Assembly (NCBI GenBank): GCA_002733905.1
Contig: NVXK01000022.1
Coordinates: forward strand, 1-64,000
Source: Robiginitomaculum sp.
GTDB taxonomy: Bacteria > Pseudomonadota > Alphaproteobacteria > Caulobacterales > Maricaulaceae
Length of the DNA: 64,000 nucleotides
Reading direction: 5' to 3'
Both the position numbers and the translations under genes were made by a program. The notes under the pieces were generated by a model. It searched no databases. It saw nothing but the letters and a program-made list of their open reading frames with translations, and was not told the origin of the DNA. Below are positions 57,622 through 64,000 of the stretch, piece after piece. Each line of letters opens with the position of its first letter. Position 1 is the stretch's first letter.

Positions 57622-57822
57622 ATGTTTATGAATATATTAATGGGCGCCGCCTTGCTGACTGTCTTTGGCACTTTGGTGATGGGCGTATTCCAAATCGGAA
57701 AGCCTGACAAAGAATCACAGCTTAAGTCTAATAAATTAATGCGTATTCGTATTGCGGCGCAATTTGTCGCAATCTGCATTTTCGGACTGGCCTATTATCT
57801 CCGTACAAAAACGGGGGGTTAA
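57622..57822 (+). CDS. HIG1-domain twin transmembrane protein
   Basis: 66 residues with two membrane segments (about 3-24 and 44-60) around a short polar loop containing SNKLMRIRIAAQ, the HIG_1_N pattern. Small HIG1-type proteins in Alphaproteobacteria are thought to associate with respiratory oxidases. It lies directly before the cobalamin adenosyltransferase gene, whose TTG start follows its stop. Confidence 0.82.
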   Translation: MFMNILMGAALLTVFGTLVMGVFQIGKPDKESQLKSNKLMRIRIAAQFVAICIFGLAYYLRTKTGG

Positions 57823-57823
57823 A

Positions 57824-58390
57824 TTGGTCAAACTCAATAAAATCTACACCCGTACAGGCGATGACGGGTCGACAGGTCTGGCCGACGGTTCTCGTATTGG
57901 CAAAGAATGTTTCCGTGTGCGTGCGTACGGCGAAGTTGACGAAGCAAACTCTGCCTTAGGTATTGCACGCCTCTATGTCGACAATATTGAACTCGACCGT
58001 ATGTTAGAACGTATTCAAAACGATCTGTTTGATCTGGGCGCAGATTTATCAACGCCCACACTCGATGATGATAGCAAAGCCCTGCGTGTTGTCCAAAGCC
58101 AAATTGACCGCCTAGAGAGCGAGCTTGATCATCTGAACAAAGACATCGCACCGCTAAAAACATTTGTGTTACCGGGCGGAAGCAAGCCCGCCGCCTATCT
58201 CCATTTGGCACGCGCCATTACCCGCAGGGCTGAACGCGAAATTGTGCATATGAGCCGCACAGAACAACTCAATCCTCTGGCCCTAAAATATACCAACCGC
58301 CTCTCTGACTTCCTTTTCGTCGCCGCCCGCTGGTGCAACGCTCAAGGGGAAACAGATGTAAAATGGATACCGGGAAAAAATAGAATATAA
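57824..58390 (+). CDS. Cob(I)alamin adenosyltransferase, PduO type
   Basis: 188 residues from a TTG at 57824, one base after the HIG1 stop, with a G-rich ribosome-binding site. It transfers adenosyl from ATP to cob(I)alamin. Seen: KIYTRTGDDGSTGLADGSR (ATP-binding), RAYGEVDEANSALG, and the RRAEREIVH and NRLSDFLFVAARW helices. It supports a B12-using metabolism in line with the B12-dependent MetH here. Confidence 0.93.
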   Translation: MVKLNKIYTRTGDDGSTGLADGSRIGKECFRVRAYGEVDEANSALGIARLYVDNIELDRMLERIQNDLFDLGADLSTPTLDDDSKALRVVQSQIDRLESELDHLNKDIAPLKTFVLPGGSKPAAYLHLARAITRRAEREIVHMSRTEQLNPLALKYTNRLSDFLFVAARWCNAQGETDVKWIPGKNRI

Positions 58391-58540
58391 CGGGTGGAAA
58401 ACCCCCATAACATGGGGTAAAGAGGTGCTCTAGTACAAGAATGAGTTGGAATCGTTATACAGGCTTGCCTAAGGCCAACAGATAGCCCATATGAAACTAA
58501 TTGAATATTAAACCGAGAATAAAGTTTAGGAGTCGTCCAT

Positions 58541-59287
58541 ATGAAAGTCCTCGTCCCTGTCAAGCGCGTGCTTGATTATAATGTAAAGGTTCGCGTGAAG
58601 TCTGACCAAACTGGTGTAGATTTGGCAAATGTGAAAATGTCCATGAACCCGTTTGATGAGATTTCTGTCGAGCAAGCTGTGCGTATGCAAGAAGCTGGTG
58701 ACGCGACGGAAACGATTGTCGTCTCCATCGGCCCAGACAAAGCACAAGAAACAATCCGTACGGCGCTTGCTATGGGTATTGACCGTGGCATCCACGTCAA
58801 GACCGACGCAGAGGTCGAACCTCTCGCCGTCGCAAAAATCCTTAAGGCAATTGTCGAAGGTGAAAATCCTGATCTTGTCATTTTGGGCAAACAAGCCATT
58901 GATGATGATAGCAACCAGACGGGTCAAATGCTTGGCGCGCTTCTTGATTGGCCACAAGCAACATTCGCCAATACACTTACCAAAGACGGCGACAGCCTGA
59001 CCGTTGGTCGTGAAGTTGACGGCGGCATTCAAACTGTGAAAGTTTCCCTGCCTGCGATTGTCACAACTGACCTTCGTTTGAACGAACCACGCTATGCGTC
59101 TCTGCCAAATATTATGAAAGCCAAGCGCAAGCCGATTGACGCCAAAACACCAGAAGATTTCGGTGTTGATATTACGCCGCGCCTGACAACCCTAAAAGTT
59201 GCTGAACCTGCAGGTCGTTCTGCGGGTGTGAAAGTCGCGGACGCAGCTGAACTTGTTGCGAAACTAAAAGACGCAGGAGTAATATAA
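58541..59287 (+). CDS. etfB: Electron transfer flavoprotein subunit beta
   Basis: 248 residues. It is the AMP-binding partner of EtfA, carrying electrons from acyl-CoA and other dehydrogenases to ETF-ubiquinone oxidoreductase. Seen: [53 protein letters not shown], and [16 protein letters not shown]. Its stop overlaps the etfA start by one base (TAATG). Confidence 0.96.
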   Translation: MKVLVPVKRVLDYNVKVRVKSDQTGVDLANVKMSMNPFDEISVEQAVRMQEAGDATETIVVSIGPDKAQETIRTALAMGIDRGIHVKTDAEVEPLAVAKILKAIVEGENPDLVILGKQAIDDDSNQTGQMLGALLDWPQATFANTLTKDGDSLTVGREVDGGIQTVKVSLPAIVTTDLRLNEPRYASLPNIMKAKRKPIDAKTPEDFGVDITPRLTTLKVAEPAGRSAGVKVADAAELVAKLKDAGVI

Positions 59288-60228
59288 TGGCTATTCTCGT
59301 AATCGCAGAACATGACAATGAAAACCTCAAAGATTCTACACACAAAACCGTAACGGCGGCTTTGGCATTAGGTGGTGACGTTGATATTCTTGTGGCTGGT
59401 AAAGGCGTCAAAGACGTAAGTGCCCAAGCTGCAAAAATCGCGGGCATTCGTAAAGTATTGGCTTGTGACCATGTGTCACTTAAACGTCAACTTGCCGAAG
59501 CCATGCAAGAAGTCATCGTGCCCTTGATGGACGGCTATGACGCTATCCTCGCACCTGACACGACAACGGGCAAAAACTTTATGCCACGTATCGCGGCGAA
59601 ACTTGACGTGATGCAAATCAGTTCGATCACTGGTGTGGAAAGCGCAGATACATTTATACGCCCGATTTATGCAGGGAATGCAATGGCAACTGTCAAATCT
59701 TCAGACGGCAAAAAAGTCATCACAGTACGCCCAACGGCATTCGCTGCGGCGGCTGAAGGCGGCTCTGCTTCTGTCGAAGTCATCGCTGATCCAAAAGGCC
59801 CACTGAAATCAGAATTTATCAGTGAAGAGCTTTCTAAATCTGATCGTCCAGAGTTGACGGCTGCCAAGATTGTTATCTCTGGTGGACGCGGCATGGGCAG
59901 TGGTGAAAACTTTGCCATCATTGAAAAAGTTGCCGATCAACTCGGCGCGGCTGTAGGTGCATCTCGCGCTGCGGTCGATGCGGGCTTTGTCCCCAATGAT
60001 TACCAAGTTGGTCAAACGGGTAAAGTTGTTGCACCAGAGCTTTATATCGCTGTTGGTATTTCGGGCGCAATTCAGCATCTTGCTGGTATGAAAGATAGTA
60101 AAGTTATCGTCGCCATCAACAAAGACGAAGACGCCCCTATCTTCCAAATCGCAGACTTTGGTTGGGTCGCTGATCTATTTACCGCAGTGCCAGAACTCGA
60201 AGCAGAGCTTACCAAAGCAGGCTTCTAG
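59287..60228 (+). CDS. etfA: Electron transfer flavoprotein subunit alpha
   Basis: 313 residues, the FAD-binding subunit. Seen: the N-terminal AEHDNENLKDSTHK, APDTTTGKNFMPRIAAKLD, and the FAD domain GGRGMGSGENFAIIEKVAD, QVGQTGKVVAPELYIAVG and SGAIQHLAGMKDSKVIVAI. It is co-translated with etfB and ends at a terminator 30 bases on. The complex is a heterodimer in the cytoplasm. Confidence 0.97.
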   Translation: MAILVIAEHDNENLKDSTHKTVTAALALGGDVDILVAGKGVKDVSAQAAKIAGIRKVLACDHVSLKRQLAEAMQEVIVPLMDGYDAILAPDTTTGKNFMPRIAAKLDVMQISSITGVESADTFIRPIYAGNAMATVKSSDGKKVITVRPTAFAAAAEGGSASVEVIADPKGPLKSEFISEELSKSDRPELTAAKIVISGGRGMGSGENFAIIEKVADQLGAAVGASRAAVDAGFVPNDYQVGQTGKVVAPELYIAVGISGAIQHLAGMKDSKVIVAINKDEDAPIFQIADFGWVADLFTAVPELEAELTKAGF

Positions 60229-60257
60229 CTACTTTTAATTGACGTTTATTAAAATGC

Positions 60258-60290
60258 ATAACCCGTCCCTTGTGGGCGGGTTATTTTACT
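60258..60290 (+). terminator. Rho-independent terminator
   Basis: AACCCGTCC and GGGCGGGTT pair in a 9-bp stem (one T-G) with loop CTTGT, followed by ATTTT, directly after etfA. Confidence 0.85.
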
Positions 60291-60361
60291 TTAAGTTTTA
60301 ATTGCCATATTTTCGCTTTATTCATACCGACACTCTAACTTCGTATACGGAGGATGGAATA

Positions 60362-60916
60362 TTGGATAAGCAAAACCCTAAAATAGTTTTAAAAACACCC
60401 GAAACAAAATGGTTGGGCTTAGGGGTAATCGCCGCATGTGTAATTCCTATGGCGATTGGCATATCGATGATCACTCCTTTTATAGAAGTGTATATATGGG
60501 ATTGTCATGCACCTGGCCGCCCAGGGAAATGTTGGAGTCCCAATCATTATACACGTAATAACATATGGGCTGGTCCAACGGGTCTTACCTTTATCTTTGG
60601 AACAATGTTGACTGCCTATTTCAGTGCAGTACGTGTATCCAAAAAGAGCAAATTAGGCGTGCTCAAAAGTAAATGGAGTATTATAAAAATAGGGTTGAAG
60701 TGGGCAACTCTTGTTCATTTTATCGCCGCCATATTTTACTTTATCTATTTAGTTTATGAATATTCGTCGCCAAACACACCCATAATAGATGAGGACAATA
60801 TAATGGTTTTGGGTATAGGCAGTTTTCTACATGGGATACTTTGGGTGATTGTTACTCTACCGCTGTCAATAACGTGTAGTTCTATATTCTATTATGTAGC
60901 GATGGAAAAAGAATAA
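60362..60916 (+). CDS. Four-helix membrane protein, unknown
   Basis: 184 residues from a TTG at 60362 with GGAGG eight bases upstream; an earlier TTG (60302) lacks a site. About four membrane segments are visible (roughly 15-37, 70-90, 112-134, 148-172), with an extracytoplasmic loop holding two cysteines (DCHAPGRPGKCW) that may form a disulfide. No family is recognised. It stands alone between etfA and the MFS gene. Confidence 0.6.
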   Translation: MDKQNPKIVLKTPETKWLGLGVIAACVIPMAIGISMITPFIEVYIWDCHAPGRPGKCWSPNHYTRNNIWAGPTGLTFIFGTMLTAYFSAVRVSKKSKLGVLKSKWSIIKIGLKWATLVHFIAAIFYFIYLVYEYSSPNTPIIDEDNIMVLGIGSFLHGILWVIVTLPLSITCSSIFYYVAMEKE

Positions 60917-60927
60917 TCATCTTGATG

Positions 60928-62193
60928 TTATTCGTCGTCAATGAGTTTGATTGTATCTGCGTTGGCGACTTCGGGAAAGATTTTAGGCCAGACGAGGGCG
61001 GCGGTGATCGCGACACATCCTCCTAAAATTACCGCGCCAACTGGCCCTAAAAAACGTGCGGCTATACCTGATTCAAATTCTCCCAATTCGTTTGATGCGC
61101 CAATGAAAATAAAGTCCACCGAGGTCACGCGTCCACGCATGTTGTCTGGCGTAGAAAGCTGTATCAAGGATTGACGAATATACACCGAAATCATATCTGC
61201 CGCCCCAGTAATCGCCAGCGCAATGGTGGAGAGAATAAGCACTTTCGAAATTGCAAAACCGAGCATGCTAAGCCCATATATAAAAATAGAGATCAGGAGA
61301 TAACGTCCGATATTTCGGGTCAGTGGTCGGGCGGCGAGAATGAAGGCCACGATAAACGCGCCAATAGCTGGCGCAGTCCGCATCAGCCCTAATTCCAATG
61401 CGCCGACATGGAGTACGTCTTTGGCAAATATAGGGAGAAGGGCGGTAACGCCGCCAAAGAACACAACCACTAAGTCGAGTGAAATTGCGCCGAGGACGAC
61501 TTTATTACCTTTGATATATTTCAGACCTTCAATAATCATGGAAAGTCCATGCGCGCCAATAACTGGTTTATGCTTAGGCGTTGGCGCACTTAAAATAGCC
61601 ATTGTACCAACCATGCCCATGCCTGCTGCAATCAGATACACATATTGTGCCCCGAAAATATACACCAATCCGCCAATCGCAGGCCCCCCAATCGCAGAGA
61701 CTTGATAGCCCAAAGAATTCCACGCAATCGCGTCTTGAATCTCACGTCTAGGAACAAGGGTTGGATAGAGAGATGAACTGGCCGCAGGCGCAAAGGCATA
61801 AATAATACCCAACACAACTGCGACGCTAAACAATAATGTCAGCGCAGAATTGATAGGTAGGAAAACCGAGCCAATCAATGCAAATGCACACAAAAAACGC
61901 GCAATATTAGTGAGAATTAAAATCAATTTACGGTCAAAACGGTCTGCGGCCTGCCCTCCAATTAGCGAGAGAAGAAGCACAGGTAAAAATTGTGCAAGCC
62001 CGATAAAGCCAAGAAACAACGCAGACTGTTTCACTCCGTGATTGAGCCGCGCAAGCTCATAAACTTGCCACCCCATCGCCACCGCTTGCATTTGCCGCGC
62101 ACCAGAATTTAGCTGTCGCATAACCCAATAATGTAAATAGGCTTTGTGGCGAAAAATTGCGAATGAGGGGATGAGTGTGGAACGGGTGGACAT
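60928..62193 (-). CDS. MFS transporter (MFS_3 type)
   Basis: 421 residues with about 12 hydrophobic segments. Seen: GGQAADRFDRKLILI (the A-motif of the major facilitator superfamily between helices 2 and 3), and QLSTPDNMRGRVTSVD typical of the EntS-like MFS_3 group. Probably a proton-linked exporter in the inner membrane; the substrate is unknown. The gene ends 12 bases after the convergent membrane-protein stop. Confidence 0.9.
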   Translation of the reverse strand: MSTRSTLIPSFAIFRHKAYLHYWVMRQLNSGARQMQAVAMGWQVYELARLNHGVKQSALFLGFIGLAQFLPVLLLSLIGGQAADRFDRKLILILTNIARFLCAFALIGSVFLPINSALTLLFSVAVVLGIIYAFAPAASSSLYPTLVPRREIQDAIAWNSLGYQVSAIGGPAIGGLVYIFGAQYVYLIAAGMGMVGTMAILSAPTPKHKPVIGAHGLSMIIEGLKYIKGNKVVLGAISLDLVVVFFGGVTALLPIFAKDVLHVGALELGLMRTAPAIGAFIVAFILAARPLTRNIGRYLLISIFIYGLSMLGFAISKVLILSTIALAITGAADMISVYIRQSLIQLSTPDNMRGRVTSVDFIFIGASNELGEFESGIAARFLGPVGAVILGGCVAITAALVWPKIFPEVANADTIKLIDDE

Positions 62194-62238
62194 ATATTGT
62201 GATTAGATTTAATCGCAAGCTTTAGCAATATGTTTTAA

Positions 62239-62877
62239 CTAATACCCACTCGGCGAAAAATGCATGAAGTCTTTTTGTCGCCCCTGAATTTCACCGCCCC
62301 ACTGTAAACCAATTTGTCTTAAACCCAGTACAATAGGAGAGTGTGCATGTAGACCGCCTTTGGCATATGGCCGCCAAGCACCACCTTTGCGGAGTCGGCA
62401 TTGTGCACTGAACTGAAAACAATTCCCGTAAAGTCCATTATTCTCTGCATTAATATCAACCGCGATGCCAAAGGAATGATTGCTAAATTGGGTGCGGTTG
62501 CCGTCAACATCAATATCACCACGTGTTTGTCCAACACGGTATCCAATAATTGAATTGATAATCGCGCCCTGATCTAGTGCGCGGTTTAAAGACATTTCAA
62601 TGTCATGCGCGAGACGTGTGCAGACGAAAACCGGTTTACCATTATCGAGCGCAATACGCGTTTGATCCTCGCGACATATAGAACACCCAGTTTTGGGATC
62701 AATTTCTGTATGCGCCAATTCGCTATAGGGTTTCGTGACTGCGTGATATTCAACACTTTTCTTCGCAGGGACATTCCATTTATAGGTATCGTAAGTACAG
62801 GTTTTGGGGGCCGTAAAACCTTCAATCGCAATGGTGGAGAGACAAAGGCATATACTGAAAAATACTATGCGCCTCAT
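62239..62877 (-). CDS. M15-like peptidoglycan peptidase
   Basis: 212 residues with a signal peptide (about 1-22). The C-terminal domain carries the M15 metallopeptidase ligands: His134 and Asp141 in HSFGIAVDIN and His206 in DFMHFS, with GYRVGQTRG before. M15 enzymes cut D-Ala-D-Ala or L-Ala-D-Glu bonds in peptidoglycan in the periplasm. Two Cys pairs (Cys65/68, Cys153/160) suggest disulfides. It overlaps the gene upstream by four bases. Confidence 0.83.
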   Translation of the reverse strand: MRRIVFFSICLCLSTIAIEGFTAPKTCTYDTYKWNVPAKKSVEYHAVTKPYSELAHTEIDPKTGCSICREDQTRIALDNGKPVFVCTRLAHDIEMSLNRALDQGAIINSIIGYRVGQTRGDIDVDGNRTQFSNHSFGIAVDINAENNGLYGNCFQFSAQCRLRKGGAWRPYAKGGLHAHSPIVLGLRQIGLQWGGEIQGRQKDFMHFSPSGY

Positions 62878-63428
62878 GTCTTAGGTTTTATGAGACCTTC
62901 TAGCCCGTCAATACTTTCAAAGTTACCGTCATAGCGGGATTGTTGCCAGTCTTTGACATCCTTGTTTTCAATATAGCGTTTTAATTGATCACGCTCGCCT
63001 TTGAATTCATAAAAAGGCACGCCCCATCCACAACTGTCTTGGATACGGGTAATGTTGATTTTGATAATAGAACGCGCATGCGTATGGCTAGGGAAAAGGG
63101 CGAGAAGCTCAGCGTAGTTTTCGTCATCAAAACTAATCGCTTCACCTTGACCATATAGCCGTAAAATATTTGCGCGACCTTCAAAGGCACAAAACATAAT
63201 GGTGATACGGCCGTTGTCTTTGATATGGGCAAGTGTCTCAATCCCCGAACCACCAAGATCAAGATAGGCGACAGTGCGGGGATCTATAATAGAGAAACTG
63301 TCATAGCCCTTGGGCGACATATTCACATGGCCATCACTTAACATCGGCGCTGTCGCCACAAAAAACATTTTCTGCGCCTTGATAAAGGCTGTGAGTTTAT
63401 CATCCAGTTTTTCGTGAATTTTACCCAT
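62874..63428 (-). CDS. PNPOx-like FMN split-barrel protein
   Basis: 184 residues, pyridoxamine 5'-phosphate oxidase-like fold. Seen: KMFFVATAPMLSDGHVNMSPKG, VAYLDLGGSGIETLAHI, and GRITIMFCAFEGRANILRLYG. Such proteins bind FMN or F420 and act as reductases of unknown substrates. It lies 12 bases after the ArsR gene and overlaps the M15 gene, so the three form one operon. Confidence 0.87.
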   Translation of the reverse strand: MGKIHEKLDDKLTAFIKAQKMFFVATAPMLSDGHVNMSPKGYDSFSIIDPRTVAYLDLGGSGIETLAHIKDNGRITIMFCAFEGRANILRLYGQGEAISFDDENYAELLALFPSHTHARSIIKINITRIQDSCGWGVPFYEFKGERDQLKRYIENKDVKDWQQSRYDGNFESIDGLEGLIKPKT

Positions 63429-63440
63429 TAAACATTCCTA

Positions 63441-63764
63441 TTATTTTTTGTTATCTTCTGCGTTGTCTTCAGCAATTTTTTCACTGTCCTTACGAATGGG
63501 GCGTGTGACAGGACACACTTCTTGGGCAAAGCCAGTTAAGGTATTGGTGAGATTATCAGGTATGAGACTATAATGTACAAATTGCCCTTTTTTCTCGCGC
63601 CCGATTAAACCCGCATTTTCCAAAATACCGAGATGTTTGGAAAGGGCAGGTTTGGACATGTCAAAATAAGCCGCAATTTCTCCTGCGGTTAATGAGGTTG
63701 CGGAAAGATAGGCCAGAATTTTGCGTCTGGGTTGCGAGGACAAGGCTTGGAAAACTTTTTGCAT
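63441..63764 (-). CDS. ArsR-family repressor
   Basis: 107 residues with a winged helix-turn-helix: LSSQPRRKILAYLSATSLTAG, then DMSKPALSKHLGILENAGLI and REKKGQFVHYSL. It lacks the metal-binding ELCVCD-type box, so it is more like SdpR or another non-metal ArsR regulator. The acidic, lysine-rich C-terminus is tail-like. Palindromes upstream (63771-63837) suggest autoregulation and control of the divergent membrane gene. Confidence 0.92.
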   Translation of the reverse strand: MQKVFQALSSQPRRKILAYLSATSLTAGEIAAYFDMSKPALSKHLGILENAGLIGREKKGQFVHYSLIPDNLTNTLTGFAQEVCPVTRPIRKDSEKIAEDNAEDNKK

Positions 63765-63770
63765 AAAAAT

Positions 63771-63837
63771 CTTATTTAACTAATTGACTAACTATCTAAC
63801 TTATGATTTAAGCATTTAGCTTATTAGTTAAATAAGC
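63771..63837. promoter_or_regulatory. ArsR operator palindromes
   Basis: CTTATTTAACTAA (63771-63783) and TTAGTTAAATAAG (63824-63836) are exact inverted copies 40 bases apart. The second also lies in a local palindrome GCTTATT-AGTTA-AATAAGC (63819-63837). They sit between the divergent ArsR gene and the gene at 63869, where an ArsR dimer would be expected to bind. Confidence 0.65.
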
Positions 63838-63868
63838 ACATATGAAACCAGTTTTCAAGGAGGAAATC

Positions 63869-64000
63869 ATGCTGGAACTCACATATCTCATTTATATAAC
63901 ACTCAGCTTGGGCATCACAATTTGGGTCGGGCGAACACTTAATAAACATGGTCGCGTATTCTTAGTGCAAAACTTTGAAGGTGACGAAACATTAGCAAGC
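63869..64000 (+). CDS. Conserved membrane protein, 5' part
   Basis: The first 44 codons of a gene cut by the window edge, with a strong AAGGAGG ribosome-binding site. An N-terminal membrane segment (LTYLIYITLSLGITIWVG) precedes RTLNKHGRVFLV. I recall similar alphaproteobacterial membrane proteins of unknown role. It is divergent from the ArsR repressor and probably its target. Confidence 0.6.
   Translation, partial: MLELTYLIYITLSLGITIWVGRTLNKHGRVFLVQNFEGDETLAS

Noticed and set aside
58403-58417. CCCCAT-AAC-ATGGGG hairpin after the cobalamin adenosyltransferase as a terminator
   Set aside because: The loop is only three bases and no T-run follows; it may be chance.

Overview
The window looks like a chromosomal segment of a moderately AT-rich alphaproteobacterium. 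The evidence is a DUF2794 gene, methionine synthase split into two genes, a DUF2793 tail-type protein, DUF934 linked to CysH, and a TonB-receptor-linked catabolic block. An aquatic Hyphomonadaceae/Maricaulales-like organism is a guess from gene content only. No rRNA, tRNA, CRISPR array, insertion sequence or replication origin was seen.

Layout. (1) 0-6.3 kb: housekeeping and envelope genes (DUF2794, BON lipoprotein, two YbjQ-family genes, glutathione synthetase, Sel1-repeat protein, C39-like lipoprotein). (2) 6.3-35.5 kb: a large surface-polysaccharide locus. It holds a dTDP-L-rhamnose operon (rfbCBDA), a secreted RTX metalloprotease, and enzymes matching all four steps from UDP-GlcNAc to UDP-2,3-diacetamido-glucuronate, scattered through the locus (WbpA, B, E and D types). 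It also holds GDP-mannose synthesis (ManC), GDP-fucose synthesis (gmd, fcl), a Wzm/Wzt-type ABC exporter, several glycosyltransferases including a tandem-duplicated GT10 fucosyltransferase-like protein, a DUF2793/S74 self-processing protein, a formylglycine-type lipoprotein and an acyltransferase broken by one in-frame stop. (3) 35.7-45.1 kb: the methyl cycle (metF, metK, ahcY, split metH), interrupted by an AGE-family sugar isomerase that may feed mannose metabolism. (4) 45.5-50 kb: assimilatory sulfate reduction (DUF934-CysH fusion, HTH-CysD fusion, CysNC). (5) 50-57.6 kb: a TonB receptor divergent from an amidohydrolase, an aldehyde dehydrogenase and a GMC oxidoreductase. (6) 57.6-64 kb: HIG1 protein, cobalamin adenosyltransferase, etfBA, MFS transporter, M15 peptidase, PNPOx-like protein, an ArsR regulator and a divergent membrane protein cut by the window edge.

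The most interesting signals are regulatory. The metF and metH leaders share two sequence blocks of 9 and 23 nt, held about 31-32 nt apart, around stems whose sequences differ between the copies; at metF the 3' block runs into a terminator. This has the form of a methionine-cycle riboswitch that I cannot assign to a known class with confidence. Separately, CysD carries an N-terminal helix-turn-helix domain and sits downstream of several GTGGGA/TCCCAC sites, which suggests an enzyme-regulator fusion controlling its own sulfur operon.

Coordinates of start codons were adjusted where a Shine-Dalgarno sequence or family alignment favoured an internal start. Family assignments rest on motifs recognised by eye; no database search was run.
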